DNA of 64,000 nucleotides from Phenylobacterium parvum (GCF_003150835.1 NZ_CP029479.1:2703501-2767500), one strand, 5' to 3'; positions 7,581 through 16,578 are shown, counted from the stretch's first letter. The notes: generated by a model not told the origin, from the sequence alone. Numbers and translations: made by a program.

Positions 7581-8271
7581 CGATCAGGATCCTTGAAATC
7601 CGGCGTCCTACGCTGCCTTCCGCCGACGCTCGCCCATGAAGCACCCGCCAGTTGTCGAGCAATAGAAGCTCACCGGCACGCCAGTGATGCTGGACGGGTA
7701 AAGAGCGCGCGATGTGATCCTGGACAACCTGGATTGCTGCACGACCATATGAATCGATGGCCTCCATGCAATTAGCATCGAACCTTAAGAAACGTCCGTC
7801 GGCCGGCAGAATTGATGAGTAGAACGAGCGACGACCGGACCGAACGAGCACGACGGCATGGCGCAGTAGGGCCTGCTCGCGCCTCGAAAAGTTTAGCTTG
7901 AGACGATCTAGAATGGTCGTGGCGACCGATGGAATACCTGCGTCCAAGCACCCAAAGGCCACATAGCGGCATGGGCTCATCCGGTGGCTGAGCTCGACAT
8001 GAATAGGTAGTGGCTCGAGACCATGATATGCGCTGAGAGACCTCTGATACGCACCTTCACGAGTGGTAGGCGCAATCGTTTCAATTTCGGAACCACCACG
8101 CCCCTGGACTATTCTGCCCATCTGATTGCCCAATGCCTTTAGAGCGTTGACGATCTCTCGCTCGCTCCCGCCAACAAATGCGGTCGCCCATCCCGCTTCG
8201 CCCAAACAGGCCATTAGGTCGGGCGCGTGGGGAAACGAAATCGGCTGACCTTGGGGGAGGGGCAGGAACAA
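7573..8271 (-). CDS. TauD/TfdA-like Fe(II)/2-oxoglutarate-dependent dioxygenase
   Basis: 232-aa protein with the elements of the clavaminate synthase-like fold. HxE metal ligands (His91, Glu93 in HVELSH) are followed by a strand carrying RYVAFGCLDAG, a distal His212 in VLHGR, and Arg224/Arg227 near the C-terminus for 2-oxoglutarate. It is shorter than typical TauD (about 280 aa). A TAG at 8281-8283 limits the N-terminus, so the start is TTG 8271 or ATG 8214; neither has a convincing ribosome site. It is the first gene of the operon with the HEPN-motif gene and overlaps it by 8 nt. The substrate is unknown. Pairing with a putative RNase in a mobile segment suggests a role other than taurine or herbicide use. 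Confidence 0.7.
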   Translation of the reverse strand: MFLPLPQGQPISFPHAPDLMACLGEAGWATAFVGGSEREIVNALKALGNQMGRIVQGRGGSEIETIAPTTREGAYQRSLSAYHGLEPLPIHVELSHRMSPCRYVAFGCLDAGIPSVATTILDRLKLNFSRREQALLRHAVVLVRSGRRSFYSSILPADGRFLRFDANCMEAIDSYGRAAIQVVQDHIARSLPVQHHWRAGELLLLDNWRVLHGRASAEGSVGRRISRILIDA

Positions 8272-8370
8272 CTCTTCGGGCTAGCAGCTAGAGCCATAAG
8301 ATAGCCACCCGGGACGGTGTCCTGTCAAAGGTTAAACTCCTTTGTGGGCGAGTAGAAACTGGGGTCAATC

Positions 8371-8550
8371 CTACTGAAAGACGTTGACACCGCCTTCCTT
8401 CTTAATGTCCGCAGCTGTAAGCTTTGAGAACAAATCAGGGTGGGGCTTCTTGGCGCGGATCGCCTCCTCAATCCCACCGGTATCCCTTGCGCCGACATCG
8501 ACCTCGTCAGAACGTTGCTCCGCCAGCGAGGCCAACTTCTCTCTATGCGG
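8371..8550 (-). pseudogene. Short open frame or gene remnant next to the tRNA
   Basis: The minus strand reads up to 59 codons between TGA (8551-8553) and TAG (8371-8373). The sequence looks protein-like (KLASLAEQRSDEVDVGARD, then EEAIRAKKPHPDLFSKL and KKEGGVNVFQ). No ATG is present; TTG 8535 is the only plausible start. It is either a small gene of about 54 aa or the 3' remnant of a larger gene cut by integration at the tRNA. I do not recognise the family. The rest of 8284-8651 shows only a small hairpin (AAAGG/CCTTT near 8327-8343). Confidence 0.35.
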
Positions 8551-8651
8551 TCAGATTCCCCTCCAGTCTGGAGGCATACCCAGCCCGAACCCAGGTGGGG
8601 CTAAGCTAACGCGCCTTCGCCCTATCGCCTTGGATTCCCTGCTGGAAGCAA

Positions 8652-8727
8652 TGGTGCCGCCTAGGTGACTCGAACACCTGACCTACGCATTACGAATGCG
8701 CCGCTCTACCGGCTGAGCTAAGGCGGC
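8652..8727 (-). tRNA. tRNA-Thr (anticodon CGT)
   Basis: The minus strand folds as a complete cloverleaf: acceptor GCCGCCT/AGGCGGC, D-arm with AGCTCAGCCGGTAGAGC, anticodon loop TTCGTAA, T-arm with GTTCGAGTC, discriminator A and an encoded CCA (8654-8652). The anticodon CGT reads ACG threonine codons. Its 3' end faces the accessory segment, so it is a plausible attachment site for the integrase at the left of the window. Confidence 0.95.
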
Positions 8728-8764
8728 CCAAGGGCCTGTCGGGCGCGGGGCCCGCGGACGGGGC

Positions 8765-10279
8765 CTACTTAGCGTCTCGCGGCGGTCTCGCCAAGCGGCG
8801 ACGCGCAGGGGGAGGGGCGGCGGGCGGCGGGATCAGGTCGGGCTCGTCGTCCTCCTCGCCCTGCAGGCCCTCGCCGATGGGGAAGGGCGCCGGCGCCTCG
8901 AGGCCCGTGAAGTCCTGCTCGGCATAGGACATGGGCAGGTCCGGCAGGTCCGAAAGGCCGGGCTCGCGCCGTTCGTGGCGGGGATGGATGAGCTCGCCCG
9001 TCTCCGCGAAGCTGACGGCCAGACGCGCCCAGTCGGCGGGCTGGTAGGCGAAGGCGCGGCCCTCGGGGTCCAGGTCCGACCAGTCCGGCTCACCCGGCGC
9101 GGCGATCCCCCGACCCCGCCAGACCCGGGCCTCATCGGGCCGGCCGGCGGCGAAGGCGGCGCGGGCCATGAGACCGGCGATCCGGGCGGTCAGGGGCTCG
9201 GCCTCCAGGCCGCGGGCGAGCTCGACCGCCCGGGCGGCGTCGCCGCCGGTCAGGGCCGCCTCGACCGTCAGAATGCGCGACTCCCGGGCGCCCGGGTTGA
9301 GGGCGGCGAGGGTCGCCAGCCGGCCTGCGCGCTCCCTCGGCGTCTCCTGGGTCTTCAGGTCGCGCAGGGCCAGCCAGAGGGCCGGATGGGGCGCGACCTT
9401 CCAGGCGTTCTCGATCACCTGGGCGGCGCGTCCAGCCTTGCCCTGGCCGGAGAGGAGGCGGGCGGCCATGACGACGCCCGGGGCGAAGCCGGGCTGGAGG
9501 CGGGCGGCCTCCAGGGCGTAGTCGGCGGCGCGGCTGCGGGCGCGGACGTCGCCGGTCAGGTCCAGCTGGGCGGCGGAGGCGGCCAGCAGGGCGGCGCGAC
9601 CACGCTCGGCGACCTCAGGGCTGACGATGCGCCGGTCCTGTCCGGTCTTGAGGAGGTCGCGGGCGGCCTCCCAGTCCCCCGCCTCCAGGCGGGCCTCCAG
9701 GAGGACGCGCCAGGCCCAGCGGGCCGTGCGCGCCAGGGCGAAGGCGGCCTCGGCGTGCTGGACGGCGCTGGCCCGGTCGCCCCGGGTCAGAGCCAGGGTC
9801 GTGAGCCCACGGCGCGCAGCCAGCCTGAGGTCGGGAAAGGCCAGCATGGCGGTCCAGGCGGCCTCGGCGGCGGCCGGGTCCTCGGCGGTCTCCGCCGCTC
9901 GGGCGGACAGGAGCCGAGCCAGGGCCGGCGCCTCGGCGCTGAGGTCGGCGGCCTTGGCGGCCAGCCGCCGGGCCTCGGCGCCGTCGCCCGCCGCCACGGC
10001 GGTGAAGCCCCGGGTCAGGGCCTCGATCTCCTGTCGCCGGCGGGACTCGGCCCGGGCTGCGGCGGCGCGGCGAGGCGTCTCGGCGACCCACAGGACCAGG
10101 CGCCAGGCCGAGAAGGCCAGGAAGGAGACCAGGAGGACCAGGATCAGCAGGGTCGTGGCGGTGGTGTCCGTCCGCCAACCCAGCCAGACGATGCTGGCCC
10201 GTCCGGATTCGCCGGCGAGGGACAGGGCGAAGGCGGCCGCCAGGGCGGCGAGGATCAGGAAGACGGCCGAGCGGATCAT
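8765..10279 (-). CDS. hemY: HemY-like TPR membrane protein
   Basis: 504-aa protein with two N-terminal membrane segments (about 4-24 and 42-65) of the HemY_N domain. A long Ala/Arg-rich helical TPR region (about 80-420) and a disordered Pro/Asp/Glu-rich tail follow. This is the proteobacterial HemY encoded downstream of hemC-hemD, a heme-pathway-associated protein of unclear biochemical role, not the Gram-positive protoporphyrinogen oxidase of the same name. Its start overlaps the stop of the upstream mitofilin-like gene by 4 nt, so it is the last gene of the hemC-hemD-mitofilin-hemY run. Confidence 0.9.
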   Translation of the reverse strand: MIRSAVFLILAALAAAFALSLAGESGRASIVWLGWRTDTTATTLLILVLLVSFLAFSAWRLVLWVAETPRRAAAARAESRRRQEIEALTRGFTAVAAGDGAEARRLAAKAADLSAEAPALARLLSARAAETAEDPAAAEAAWTAMLAFPDLRLAARRGLTTLALTRGDRASAVQHAEAAFALARTARWAWRVLLEARLEAGDWEAARDLLKTGQDRRIVSPEVAERGRAALLAASAAQLDLTGDVRARSRAADYALEAARLQPGFAPGVVMAARLLSGQGKAGRAAQVIENAWKVAPHPALWLALRDLKTQETPRERAGRLATLAALNPGARESRILTVEAALTGGDAARAVELARGLEAEPLTARIAGLMARAAFAAGRPDEARVWRGRGIAAPGEPDWSDLDPEGRAFAYQPADWARLAVSFAETGELIHPRHERREPGLSDLPDLPMSYAEQDFTGLEAPAPFPIGEGLQGEEDDEPDLIPPPAAPPPARRRLARPPRDAK

Positions 10280-11148
10280 GGGGCGGTCTCCTCCAGGCGG
10301 GCCAGGTCGCGGAGGGCGCGCTCGCCCAGGGCGGCGGCCTGCCGGTCAAGGCGGGCGCGGGTCTGAGCCCGGTCCCACCAGGGCCTCAGGGCCTCCTGGG
10401 CGGCCGGCGGCAGGCCCGCGAGGCTGGAAAGGGCGGCGTCGAGGTCGCCTTCCGACAGCTCGACTTCCGCCCGGGCGAGCCGGGCCTCGGGGGCGCCTCC
10501 TGCGAGGCGGCCCACAGGGCGGACGACAATGACCCGGGACAGGGCGAACAGGAGCCGCTCGCCCAGGGCGGCGGTCTCCCCGGGCTGGCGGGCGGCCGCG
10601 GCGGCCCGGGCGGCGAAGTCCGGGAACTCCAGGGCCAGGGCCGTACGGCTGGGGGCGCCCGTTGCGGCCAGGGCGGCGAAGCCGGAGAGGTCGAGGTCGG
10701 TGGGGGCGACCGCCTGGACTTCGGCCAGTTCGGCGGTGAAGGGCCGGGAGGTCTGGGTCGCCGACAGCAGGGCGGCGGCGGCCAGGGCGGAGCGAGCGGA
10801 GGCGGCCGTCCGGGATTGGCCGGCCTCGAGGTCGTCCAGCCGCGCCTCGAGGCGGGCGAGTTCGCCAGGCCCGGCGGAGACGCCTGCGGCGACCGGCGCA
10901 TCCACCGAGAGCGGCGACGGCGCGGGTACGAGGGCTGCAGTCGCAGGCGCGGGTTGGGCGGGCTGGGCGGGCTGGGAGACGGCGGCGAAGTCCAGGGGCG
11001 GAGGAAGGCCGGGGCCGAACTTCAGGAAGGCGGTGATGGCGATCGTCGCCACCGCGGCGAAGGCGATCAGGGCCCAGACCAGCCGTCCGGCGAGAGACGG
11101 GGTGCGGGCGGCGGGCCGGGACGGCGGAGGCGGGGTGTCGACGGTCAT
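10276..11148 (-). CDS. Mitofilin/Mic60-like inner-membrane protein (COG4223 type)
   Basis: 290-aa protein with a Pro-rich cytoplasmic N-terminus, one membrane segment at about 26-46, a Pro/Ala linker (70-110), and an Ala-rich helical and coiled-coil domain (115-150, 200-285). Alphaproteobacterial proteins of this type, encoded between hemD and hemY, are the bacterial relatives of mitochondrial Mic60, which shapes inner membranes. It overlaps hemD and hemY by 4 nt at each end, indicating strict co-translation. Assignment rests on architecture and neighbours. Confidence 0.75.
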   Translation of the reverse strand: MTVDTPPPPSRPAARTPSLAGRLVWALIAFAAVATIAITAFLKFGPGLPPPLDFAAVSQPAQPAQPAPATAALVPAPSPLSVDAPVAAGVSAGPGELARLEARLDDLEAGQSRTAASARSALAAAALLSATQTSRPFTAELAEVQAVAPTDLDLSGFAALAATGAPSRTALALEFPDFAARAAAAARQPGETAALGERLLFALSRVIVVRPVGRLAGGAPEARLARAEVELSEGDLDAALSSLAGLPPAAQEALRPWWDRAQTRARLDRQAAALGERALRDLARLEETAP

Positions 11149-11855
11149 CGGCGTGAGGCTAGCAGATTCAGGAGGTCGGTTTCGAGGGGCGAGTCCGGGG
11201 CGGCGAGGCCGGCCAGGTCCAGTCCCTCCAAGGGCGCTAGGCAGGCCCGGGACAGGCCCATGACGAAAGGGCGCGCTGAAGCGCCCGCCAGCAGCCCGGC
11301 GAGGCGGCGGCCAGCGCGGGGGGAATGCACCAGGATGAAGGGCGAGGCGAGGGCGGCCTCGAGGTCCGGCGCGGCGGGGCAGGTGTCGCGGGCGGCGTAG
11401 AGGGCGACGATCCGGGCGGGTCGCCCGGCGGAGGCGAGGCGCCCGACGAGGTCGCCGGCGGGCTCCCGGGCCGAGGCGTGAAGAACCTCGCCCACAGGGG
11501 GATCGGCCAGGATGCGGCCGGCCAGGGCCTCGACATCCCCCGCACCCTCGATAACGTCCGGGAATCCCGCCGCCCGAGCGGCGGCCGCCGTGGCCGCGCC
11601 CACCACATAGACCCGGCCGGACCGGCGCGGGCTGAGGCGGACGAAGGCGCGCACGCCGTTGGCGGAGGTGAAGGCCAGGGGCCCGTCTCCGGCCAGCAGG
11701 CCGGGATCGACCGGCAGGTCGACGGTCTCGAGGAGGGGCAGGACCCGGGGCAGGAACCCGAGCGCCGCCGCGCGGGCGGCCGTTTCCGACGCGCCGGGAT
11801 CGGCCCGGGTGATCCAGACGGCGGGTGCGGGCTCTCTGGCGTTTCGCGGGGTCAT
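11145..11855 (-). CDS. hemD: Uroporphyrinogen-III synthase
   Basis: Cyclises hydroxymethylbilane to uroporphyrinogen III, the fourth step of the C5 heme pathway. The 236-aa protein shows the two-domain alternating alpha/beta pattern of the family, with the hinge segment PLAFTSANGVRAF (about 60-72) and the C-terminal FILVHSPRAG strand. The family is poorly conserved, so recognition leans on these segments and on its place right after hemC. The gap to hemC is 34 nt; it overlaps the downstream gene by 4 nt. Confidence 0.9.
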   Translation of the reverse strand: MTPRNAREPAPAVWITRADPGASETAARAAALGFLPRVLPLLETVDLPVDPGLLAGDGPLAFTSANGVRAFVRLSPRRSGRVYVVGAATAAAARAAGFPDVIEGAGDVEALAGRILADPPVGEVLHASAREPAGDLVGRLASAGRPARIVALYAARDTCPAAPDLEAALASPFILVHSPRAGRRLAGLLAGASARPFVMGLSRACLAPLEGLDLAGLAAPDSPLETDLLNLLASRR

Positions 11856-11889
11856 GGCGGCGGCGAGAATGCGCCCCTGCGCCGGGGAA

Positions 11890-12840
11890 TCAATCCGGCA
11901 GGAGGATCAGGTCGCCGCCTTGCGCCTGGATCCGGCGGCCCAGGTCGAGGCCGAGGGCCGCGGCGGCCGTAGCCCCGGCGGCGGCGGCCACGCGGCCTTC
12001 CCCCCGGAAACGGTGGACCCCGTCGGGGGACAGGGCTTCGACCACCAGGAGCAGGTCGTCCCCGTCTGCGAAGGCGTAGGCGCCGATGGCGGTGCGGCAG
12101 CTGCCCTCCAGGGCCGCCATCGCGCCCCGCTCGGCGGAGACGGCCAGGGCGGTGGGCGCATGGCGCAGGGCCGCCAGCCAGGACACGTCCCGGTCGGCCT
12201 CGCGGGTCTGGATGGCCAGGGCGCCCTGGCCCGGCGCCGGCGGCGACAGGTGCGGGTCGATGAAGCTCTTCGGGAGGTCGGAGAGGCCCAGCCGGTTCAG
12301 CCCGGAGGCCGCCAGGAGGATGGCGTCGGCCTCGCCCGCGCGGAGCTTCTCGAGCCGGGTGTCGACATTGCCGCGCAGCATGCGCACCTCGAGGTCCGGC
12401 CGCAGGTTCAGGCACTGGGCCTGCCGGCGAAGCGAGGCCGTGCCCAGGCGGGCGCCCTGGGGCAGGTCCTCCAACCGGTCGGCGGTGAGGCTGATGAAGG
12501 CGTCGCGGGGGTCCTCACGCTCGGGAATCGCGGCCAGCACCAGGCCCTCGGGGGCCATGACGGGCATGTCCTTCAGGGAGTGGATGGCGCAGTCGATGCG
12601 GCCGTCGAGGAGGGCCTCCTCGATCTCCTTGGTGAAGAGGCCCTTGCCGCCGACCTCGAGCAGGCGGCGGTCCTGGATCCGGTCGCCGGAGGTGGTGATC
12701 ACCACCAGGGGGGCGACGCGATCGGCCTCCTCGGGCGGCGCGCCGAGGGCGGCCGCGATCCGCCTCTGCATCTGGCCCGCCTGGGCGAGGGAGAGCTTGG
12801 AGCCGCGGGCCCCGATCCGGACAGGCTGTTGCGCAGGCAC
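11890..12840 (-). CDS. hemC: Porphobilinogen deaminase (hydroxymethylbilane synthase)
   Basis: Polymerises four porphobilinogens to hydroxymethylbilane. Characteristic segments are [13 protein letters not shown] at the N-terminus, HSLKDMP (about 87-93), [20 protein letters not shown], and [12 protein letters not shown], whose Cys (about 248) carries the dipyrromethane cofactor. The 316-aa length is normal. I place the start at GTG 12840, just before the conserved N-terminus. The frame is open further upstream but that part is Arg-rich and would overlap tsaD on the other strand. It is divergent from tsaD with an 83-bp gap that must hold both promoters. Confidence 0.95.
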   Translation of the reverse strand: MPAQQPVRIGARGSKLSLAQAGQMQRRIAAALGAPPEEADRVAPLVVITTSGDRIQDRRLLEVGGKGLFTKEIEEALLDGRIDCAIHSLKDMPVMAPEGLVLAAIPEREDPRDAFISLTADRLEDLPQGARLGTASLRRQAQCLNLRPDLEVRMLRGNVDTRLEKLRAGEADAILLAASGLNRLGLSDLPKSFIDPHLSPPAPGQGALAIQTREADRDVSWLAALRHAPTALAVSAERGAMAALEGSCRTAIGAYAFADGDDLLLVVEALSPDGVHRFRGEGRVAAAAGATAAAALGLDLGRRIQAQGGDLILLPD

Positions 12841-12923
12841 GACGGGACGGCTACCTCGGCTGGGACTTACCCGACCGGCCCTACAGGAGCCGCGCCGGAG
12901 CCGCAACCCGGACCCCCGTCCCC

Positions 12924-14009
12924 ATGACCGACCTGACCGTCCTTGGCGTCGAGACAAGCTGCGACGAGACCGCCGCGGCGGTGGTGCGCCTGTCCGGCGA
13001 CGGGATCGTCACCGTCCTGTCCTCCGTGGTCGGCCTGCAGACCGAGCGACACGCCCCCTTTGGCGGCGTGGTCCCCGAGATCGCCGCCCGGGCGCATGTG
13101 GAGACCATCGACGCCGTCGTCGCCGAGGCCATGGACCGGGCCGGGACCGGCTGGGAAGGCCTGTCCGGGGTCGCCGCCACGGCGGGGCCGGGCCTGATCG
13201 GCGGGGTCATGGTGGGCCTGTCCTTCGGCAAGGCCGTGGCCCTGGCGCGCGGCCTGCCCCTGGTGGCGGTGAACCACCTGGAGGGCCACGCCGTCTCGGC
13301 CCGCCTCGCCGCCCGGATCGAATACCCCTTCCTGCTGCTCCTGGTGTCGGGGGGGCACTGCCAGCTCCTGCGGGTGGACGGGATCGGCGCCTGCACGCGC
13401 CTGGGCTCGACCATCGACGATGCAGCGGGCGAGGCCTTCGACAAGATCGCCAAGTCCATGGGCCTGCCCTATCCCGGCGGACCGGCCCTGGAGCGGCTGG
13501 CCGCCGGCGGGAGCCCGGAGGGCTTCGACCTGCCCCGGGCCCTGCTGGGCCGGCCGGGCTGTGACTTTTCCTTCTCGGGCCTCAAGACTGCGGCGGCGCG
13601 GCTGGCGGCGGAGACGCCGGAGGCGCGGCGAGCCGACCTCGCCGCCGCGGTGCAGGCCGCCATCGCCCGGCAGCTGGCCGAACGGACGCGTCGGGCCATG
13701 CTGGCCTGCGCCGCCGACCTGCCGCCGGGCGGACGCCGCTTCGTGGTGGCCGGCGGGGTGGCGGCCAATGGCGCCGTGCGCCGGGCCCTGCAGGACCTGG
13801 CGGCGGAGCTGGGCTGGAGCTTTGACGCCCCGCCCCTGGCCTACTGCACGGACAACGCCGCCATGATCGCCCTGGCCGGCGCCGAGCGGCTGGCCCTCGG
13901 CCTCACCGACCCCCTCTCCGCCGAGGCGCGCCCACGCTGGCCCCTCGACCCGGCCGCCGCCGCCGCCCGGCCGACCCACACCCCCGGCCGCAAGGGAGCC
14001 AAGGCATGA
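12924..14009 (+). CDS. tsaD: tRNA N6-adenosine threonylcarbamoyltransferase
   Basis: Transfers the threonylcarbamoyl group to A37 of ANN-decoding tRNAs, with TsaB and TsaE. 361 aa, an ASKHA-fold protein. It starts with [11 protein letters not shown] (residues 6-16), has the metal-binding HLEGH (118-122), a [10 protein letters not shown] segment, and [12 protein letters not shown] with DNAAMIA near the C-terminus. It overlaps gpsA by 4 nt (ATGA), so the two are co-translated. The divergent hemC operon lies upstream. Confidence 0.97.
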   Translation: MTDLTVLGVETSCDETAAAVVRLSGDGIVTVLSSVVGLQTERHAPFGGVVPEIAARAHVETIDAVVAEAMDRAGTGWEGLSGVAATAGPGLIGGVMVGLSFGKAVALARGLPLVAVNHLEGHAVSARLAARIEYPFLLLLVSGGHCQLLRVDGIGACTRLGSTIDDAAGEAFDKIAKSMGLPYPGGPALERLAAGGSPEGFDLPRALLGRPGCDFSFSGLKTAAARLAAETPEARRADLAAAVQAAIARQLAERTRRAMLACAADLPPGGRRFVVAGGVAANGAVRRALQDLAAELGWSFDAPPLAYCTDNAAMIALAGAERLALGLTDPLSAEARPRWPLDPAAAAARPTHTPGRKGAKA

Positions 14010-15007
14010 GCGAGACCTTCAGGTCTGTGGGCGTCATCGGCGCCGGCGCCTGGGGCACGGCCCTGGCCCTGGTCTGCGCCCGGGCGGGGCTGGACGTGAC
14101 CGTCTACGCCCGCGAGACCGAGGTCGCTGACGACATCAACACCCTCCACGAGAACCGGACCTTCCTGCCCGGAGCCGCCCTCGACCCGGGAATCCGGGCG
14201 GTGTCCTCCCCCGAGGCCCTCTCAGGCCGGGACCTCTACCTGAATGTGACCCCGGCCCAGCACCTGCGCTCCAGCCTGCGGGCCTTCGCCCCGGTGCTGG
14301 CGCCCGGCGCCCCGATGGTCCTCTGCGCCAAGGGCATCGAGCAGGGGTCGCTGAAGCTGATGACCGAGGTCCTGTCCGAAACCCTGCCGGATGCGCGGCC
14401 CGCCGTGCTGTCCGGACCCTCCTTCGCCGCCGAGGTGGCGCGGGGCCTGCCCACCGCCGTCACCCTGGCCTGTCCGGACGAGGCCCTGGGCGCCGCCCTG
14501 GCCCGCGCCGTGGCCGGCCCTGCCTTCCGGCCCTACGCCGCCACCGACGTGGTCGGGGCCGAAGTGGGGGGTGCGGTGAAGAACGTCCTGGCCATCGCCT
14601 GCGGCGTCTCGGAGGGCCGGGGCCTGAGACGGTCCGCCCACGCCGCCCTCATCACCCGGGGCTTCGCCGAGCTGACCCGGATGGCCGTCGCCCTGGGCGG
14701 ACGCGCCGAGACGGTGGCGGGGCTGTGCGGCCTGGGAGACCTGGTCCTGACCTGCTCTTCGCCCCAGTCCCGGAACATGAGCGTCGGTCTCGCCCTTGGC
14801 CAGGGCCGGTCCCTGGCGGACGCCCTCGCCGGCAAGGTCTCGGTGGCCGAGGGCGTCGCCTCCGCCCCCGCCGTCCGGGAGCTCGCCGCCCGCATCGGGG
14901 TCGAGGCGCCCATCTGCGAGGCGGTCGCCGCCATCCTGGCCGGAGAAGTCGGGGTCGAGGCGGCGATCACCGGCCTGTTGTCCCGTCCCCTCAAGTCCGA
15001 ACGCTGA
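14006..15007 (+). CDS. gpsA: Glycerol-3-phosphate dehydrogenase [NAD(P)+]
   Basis: Reduces dihydroxyacetone phosphate to sn-glycerol-3-phosphate for phospholipid synthesis. 333 aa. The Rossmann motif GAGAWGTAL is at 12-20, NVTPAQHLR at 80-88, the catalytic Lys192 in [13 protein letters not shown], and GLGDLVLTC further on. It is translationally coupled to tsaD upstream (4-nt overlap) and followed 20 nt later by a YciI-family gene. Confidence 0.97.
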   Translation: MSETFRSVGVIGAGAWGTALALVCARAGLDVTVYARETEVADDINTLHENRTFLPGAALDPGIRAVSSPEALSGRDLYLNVTPAQHLRSSLRAFAPVLAPGAPMVLCAKGIEQGSLKLMTEVLSETLPDARPAVLSGPSFAAEVARGLPTAVTLACPDEALGAALARAVAGPAFRPYAATDVVGAEVGGAVKNVLAIACGVSEGRGLRRSAHAALITRGFAELTRMAVALGGRAETVAGLCGLGDLVLTCSSPQSRNMSVGLALGQGRSLADALAGKVSVAEGVASAPAVRELAARIGVEAPICEAVAAILAGEVGVEAAITGLLSRPLKSER

Positions 15008-15027
15008 ACCGCCGAAAGGAAACGCCC

Positions 15028-15312
15028 ATGGGCCTCTACGTCCTCTTCTGCAACGACAAGCCCGATAGCCTCGAACTGAGGCTGGCGAACCGCGAGGCTC
15101 ACCTCGCCTACTCCCGGGGCTTCGCCGACCGGCTGAAGGTGGCCGGCCCCCTGCTGGACGAGGCCGGGAACATGGCGGGGTCCCTGCTGATCCTAGAGGC
15201 CGACAGCCTGGAGGAGGCCCGGGGCTTCAACCTTGGCGACCCCTACCAGAAGGCCGGCCTGTTCGCCTCGGTGCAGGTGACGGCGTTCAAGGCGAGCATC
15301 GGCGCTCTCTGA
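15028..15312 (+). CDS. YciI-family protein
   Basis: 94-aa single-domain protein of the YciI/YCII ferredoxin-like fold. The sequence starts MGLYVLFCNDKP, contains the conserved REAHLAYSRGF with the family His, and ends with the AGLFASVQVTAFK strand. The biochemical role of the family is not settled; some members are hydrolases or decarboxylases. AAAGGA lies 8 nt before the chosen ATG. Its stop overlaps the ATG of the Rieske gene by one base, so it belongs to the tsaD-gpsA operon. Confidence 0.88.
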   Translation: MGLYVLFCNDKPDSLELRLANREAHLAYSRGFADRLKVAGPLLDEAGNMAGSLLILEADSLEEARGFNLGDPYQKAGLFASVQVTAFKASIGAL

Positions 15313-15680
15313 TGCGTCGTCCGGAGGCGGACAATCCGGCGGCCCCACCCGCCGGGACGCGGCTCTGCGCGGTCAGCGAACTGCGCGACCCTGGCGCCCG
15401 AGGCTTCCGCTTCCGGGCCGGCGAAGCCCTGTTCGCCGCCTTCCTGGTGCGCGAGGGCGCCGAGGTGAGGGGCTGGATCGACTCCTGCCCCCACAATGGC
15501 TGGCCCCTGGCGGTGATGGACGACCTCTACCTGACGCGGACGGGGGACCGGATTCTCTGTGCCGCCCATGGCGCGGTCTTTCGGCTGGGTGACGGCGTCT
15601 GCACGGCAGGCCCCTGCGCCGGCGAGTCCCTGACGCCCTGGCCCGTCGCGGTGCGCAACGGGTGGGTCGAGACGGCCTGA
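15312..15680 (+). CDS. Rieske-type [2Fe-2S] protein
   Basis: 122-aa soluble protein with one Rieske centre: Cys59-Pro-His61 and Cys83-Ala-Ala-His86 are the cluster ligands. No membrane anchor or second domain is present, so it resembles the small ferredoxin subunits of dioxygenases rather than the bc1 complex protein. It is last in the tsaD-gpsA-YciI run, joined by a 1-nt overlap. The partner enzyme is unknown. It converges with the creatininase-type gene, whose stop is 4 nt away. Confidence 0.9.
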   Translation: MRRPEADNPAAPPAGTRLCAVSELRDPGARGFRFRAGEALFAAFLVREGAEVRGWIDSCPHNGWPLAVMDDLYLTRTGDRILCAAHGAVFRLGDGVCTAGPCAGESLTPWPVAVRNGWVETA

Positions 15681-15684
15681 GGCC

Positions 15685-16437
15685 TCAGCCCGCCGGCGAG
15701 ACCTCGGCGGCGAAGGCGGCGACCTCCTTCACCAGGCCCTCGGCGGCCAGCTTCACCAGCTCCCCGCCCTTTTCCGGCGTAGCCTGGGCCGGGTCCGAAC
15801 CCATCCGGCCGTCCGGATAGCGGGCGCGGAAGTCCGCCGCCTCGCGGATCGGACCGGTGGGGGCGATGGGCGGGGCGTAGTCTGCGCGCTTGATGGCGTC
15901 CGGATAGGCCCACTGGGTGACGGCGATCTCGGACGGGGTGGCGTGGCTGCCATGGCCGGTGGGGAACTGCCGGTTGGCCAGGGCGTTGACCCCGGGCAGG
16001 TCCCACCAATTGCGCAGCTTCAGGGAAAAGCCCCTGGGGCGCTTCGCAAAGCTCGCCTCGGCGTAGAGTTCCGAGAAGGCCGCCTCGATGGTGGCGACGT
16101 TCCCGCCGTGTCCGTTCAGGAAATAGATCCGCGTGAAGCCGTGGAGGGCCAGGCTGCGGCACCAGTCGCCGATGGCGGCGATGAAGGTGCTGGGCCTCAG
16201 GGAGATGGTGCCGGGGAATCCCAGGTGATGCTGGGCCATGCCGATGTTGAAGGTGGGCGCGACCAGGAGGTCGGCGCCCTTCTGGGCCTCATGGGCGATG
16301 ATCTCGGGGCAGAGCCAGTCGGTACCCAAAAGCCCGGTGGGTCCGTGCTGCTCGTTTGAGCCGATAGGCACGACGATGGCGTTGGAGCGGGCGAGGGCGG
16401 CCTCGATCTCGGGCCAGGTCGACAGGTGCAGCAGCAT
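15685..16437 (-). CDS. Creatininase-family amidohydrolase
   Basis: 250-aa metal-dependent hydrolase. Metal ligands expected for the family are present: Glu29 and His31 in SNEQHGP, Asp40 in LLGTDW, and the NGHGGN loop followed by a Glu. Members hydrolyse creatinine or cyclic amides such as riboflavin or F420 precursors and mycofactocin; the substrate cannot be told here. ATG 16437 is chosen for its GGAG site about 8 nt upstream and because the conserved region begins there. It is a single gene, divergent from acs. Confidence 0.9.
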   Translation of the reverse strand: MLLHLSTWPEIEAALARSNAIVVPIGSNEQHGPTGLLGTDWLCPEIIAHEAQKGADLLVAPTFNIGMAQHHLGFPGTISLRPSTFIAAIGDWCRSLALHGFTRIYFLNGHGGNVATIEAAFSELYAEASFAKRPRGFSLKLRNWWDLPGVNALANRQFPTGHGSHATPSEIAVTQWAYPDAIKRADYAPPIAPTGPIREAADFRARYPDGRMGSDPAQATPEKGGELVKLAAEGLVKEVAAFAAEVSPAG

Positions 16438-16578
16438 GGGGATCTCCGGGGGAACGCCATCCGAGGCTAGCGGCCCGGGCGGCGGGCGCAAGCCGACTGA
16501 AAATCCGCCGCCCCCGCTTCCCCCCGCCGCGCCGCCGCACTACTAGCTTTCAGGCGATGACCGCGAGGGAGGCATGGC

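Noticed and set aside
8975-10366. Long open frame of 463 codons on the plus strand opposite hemY
   Set aside because: Composition is Gly/Arg-rich low complexity, a shadow caused by high GC third positions of the real minus-strand HemY gene.
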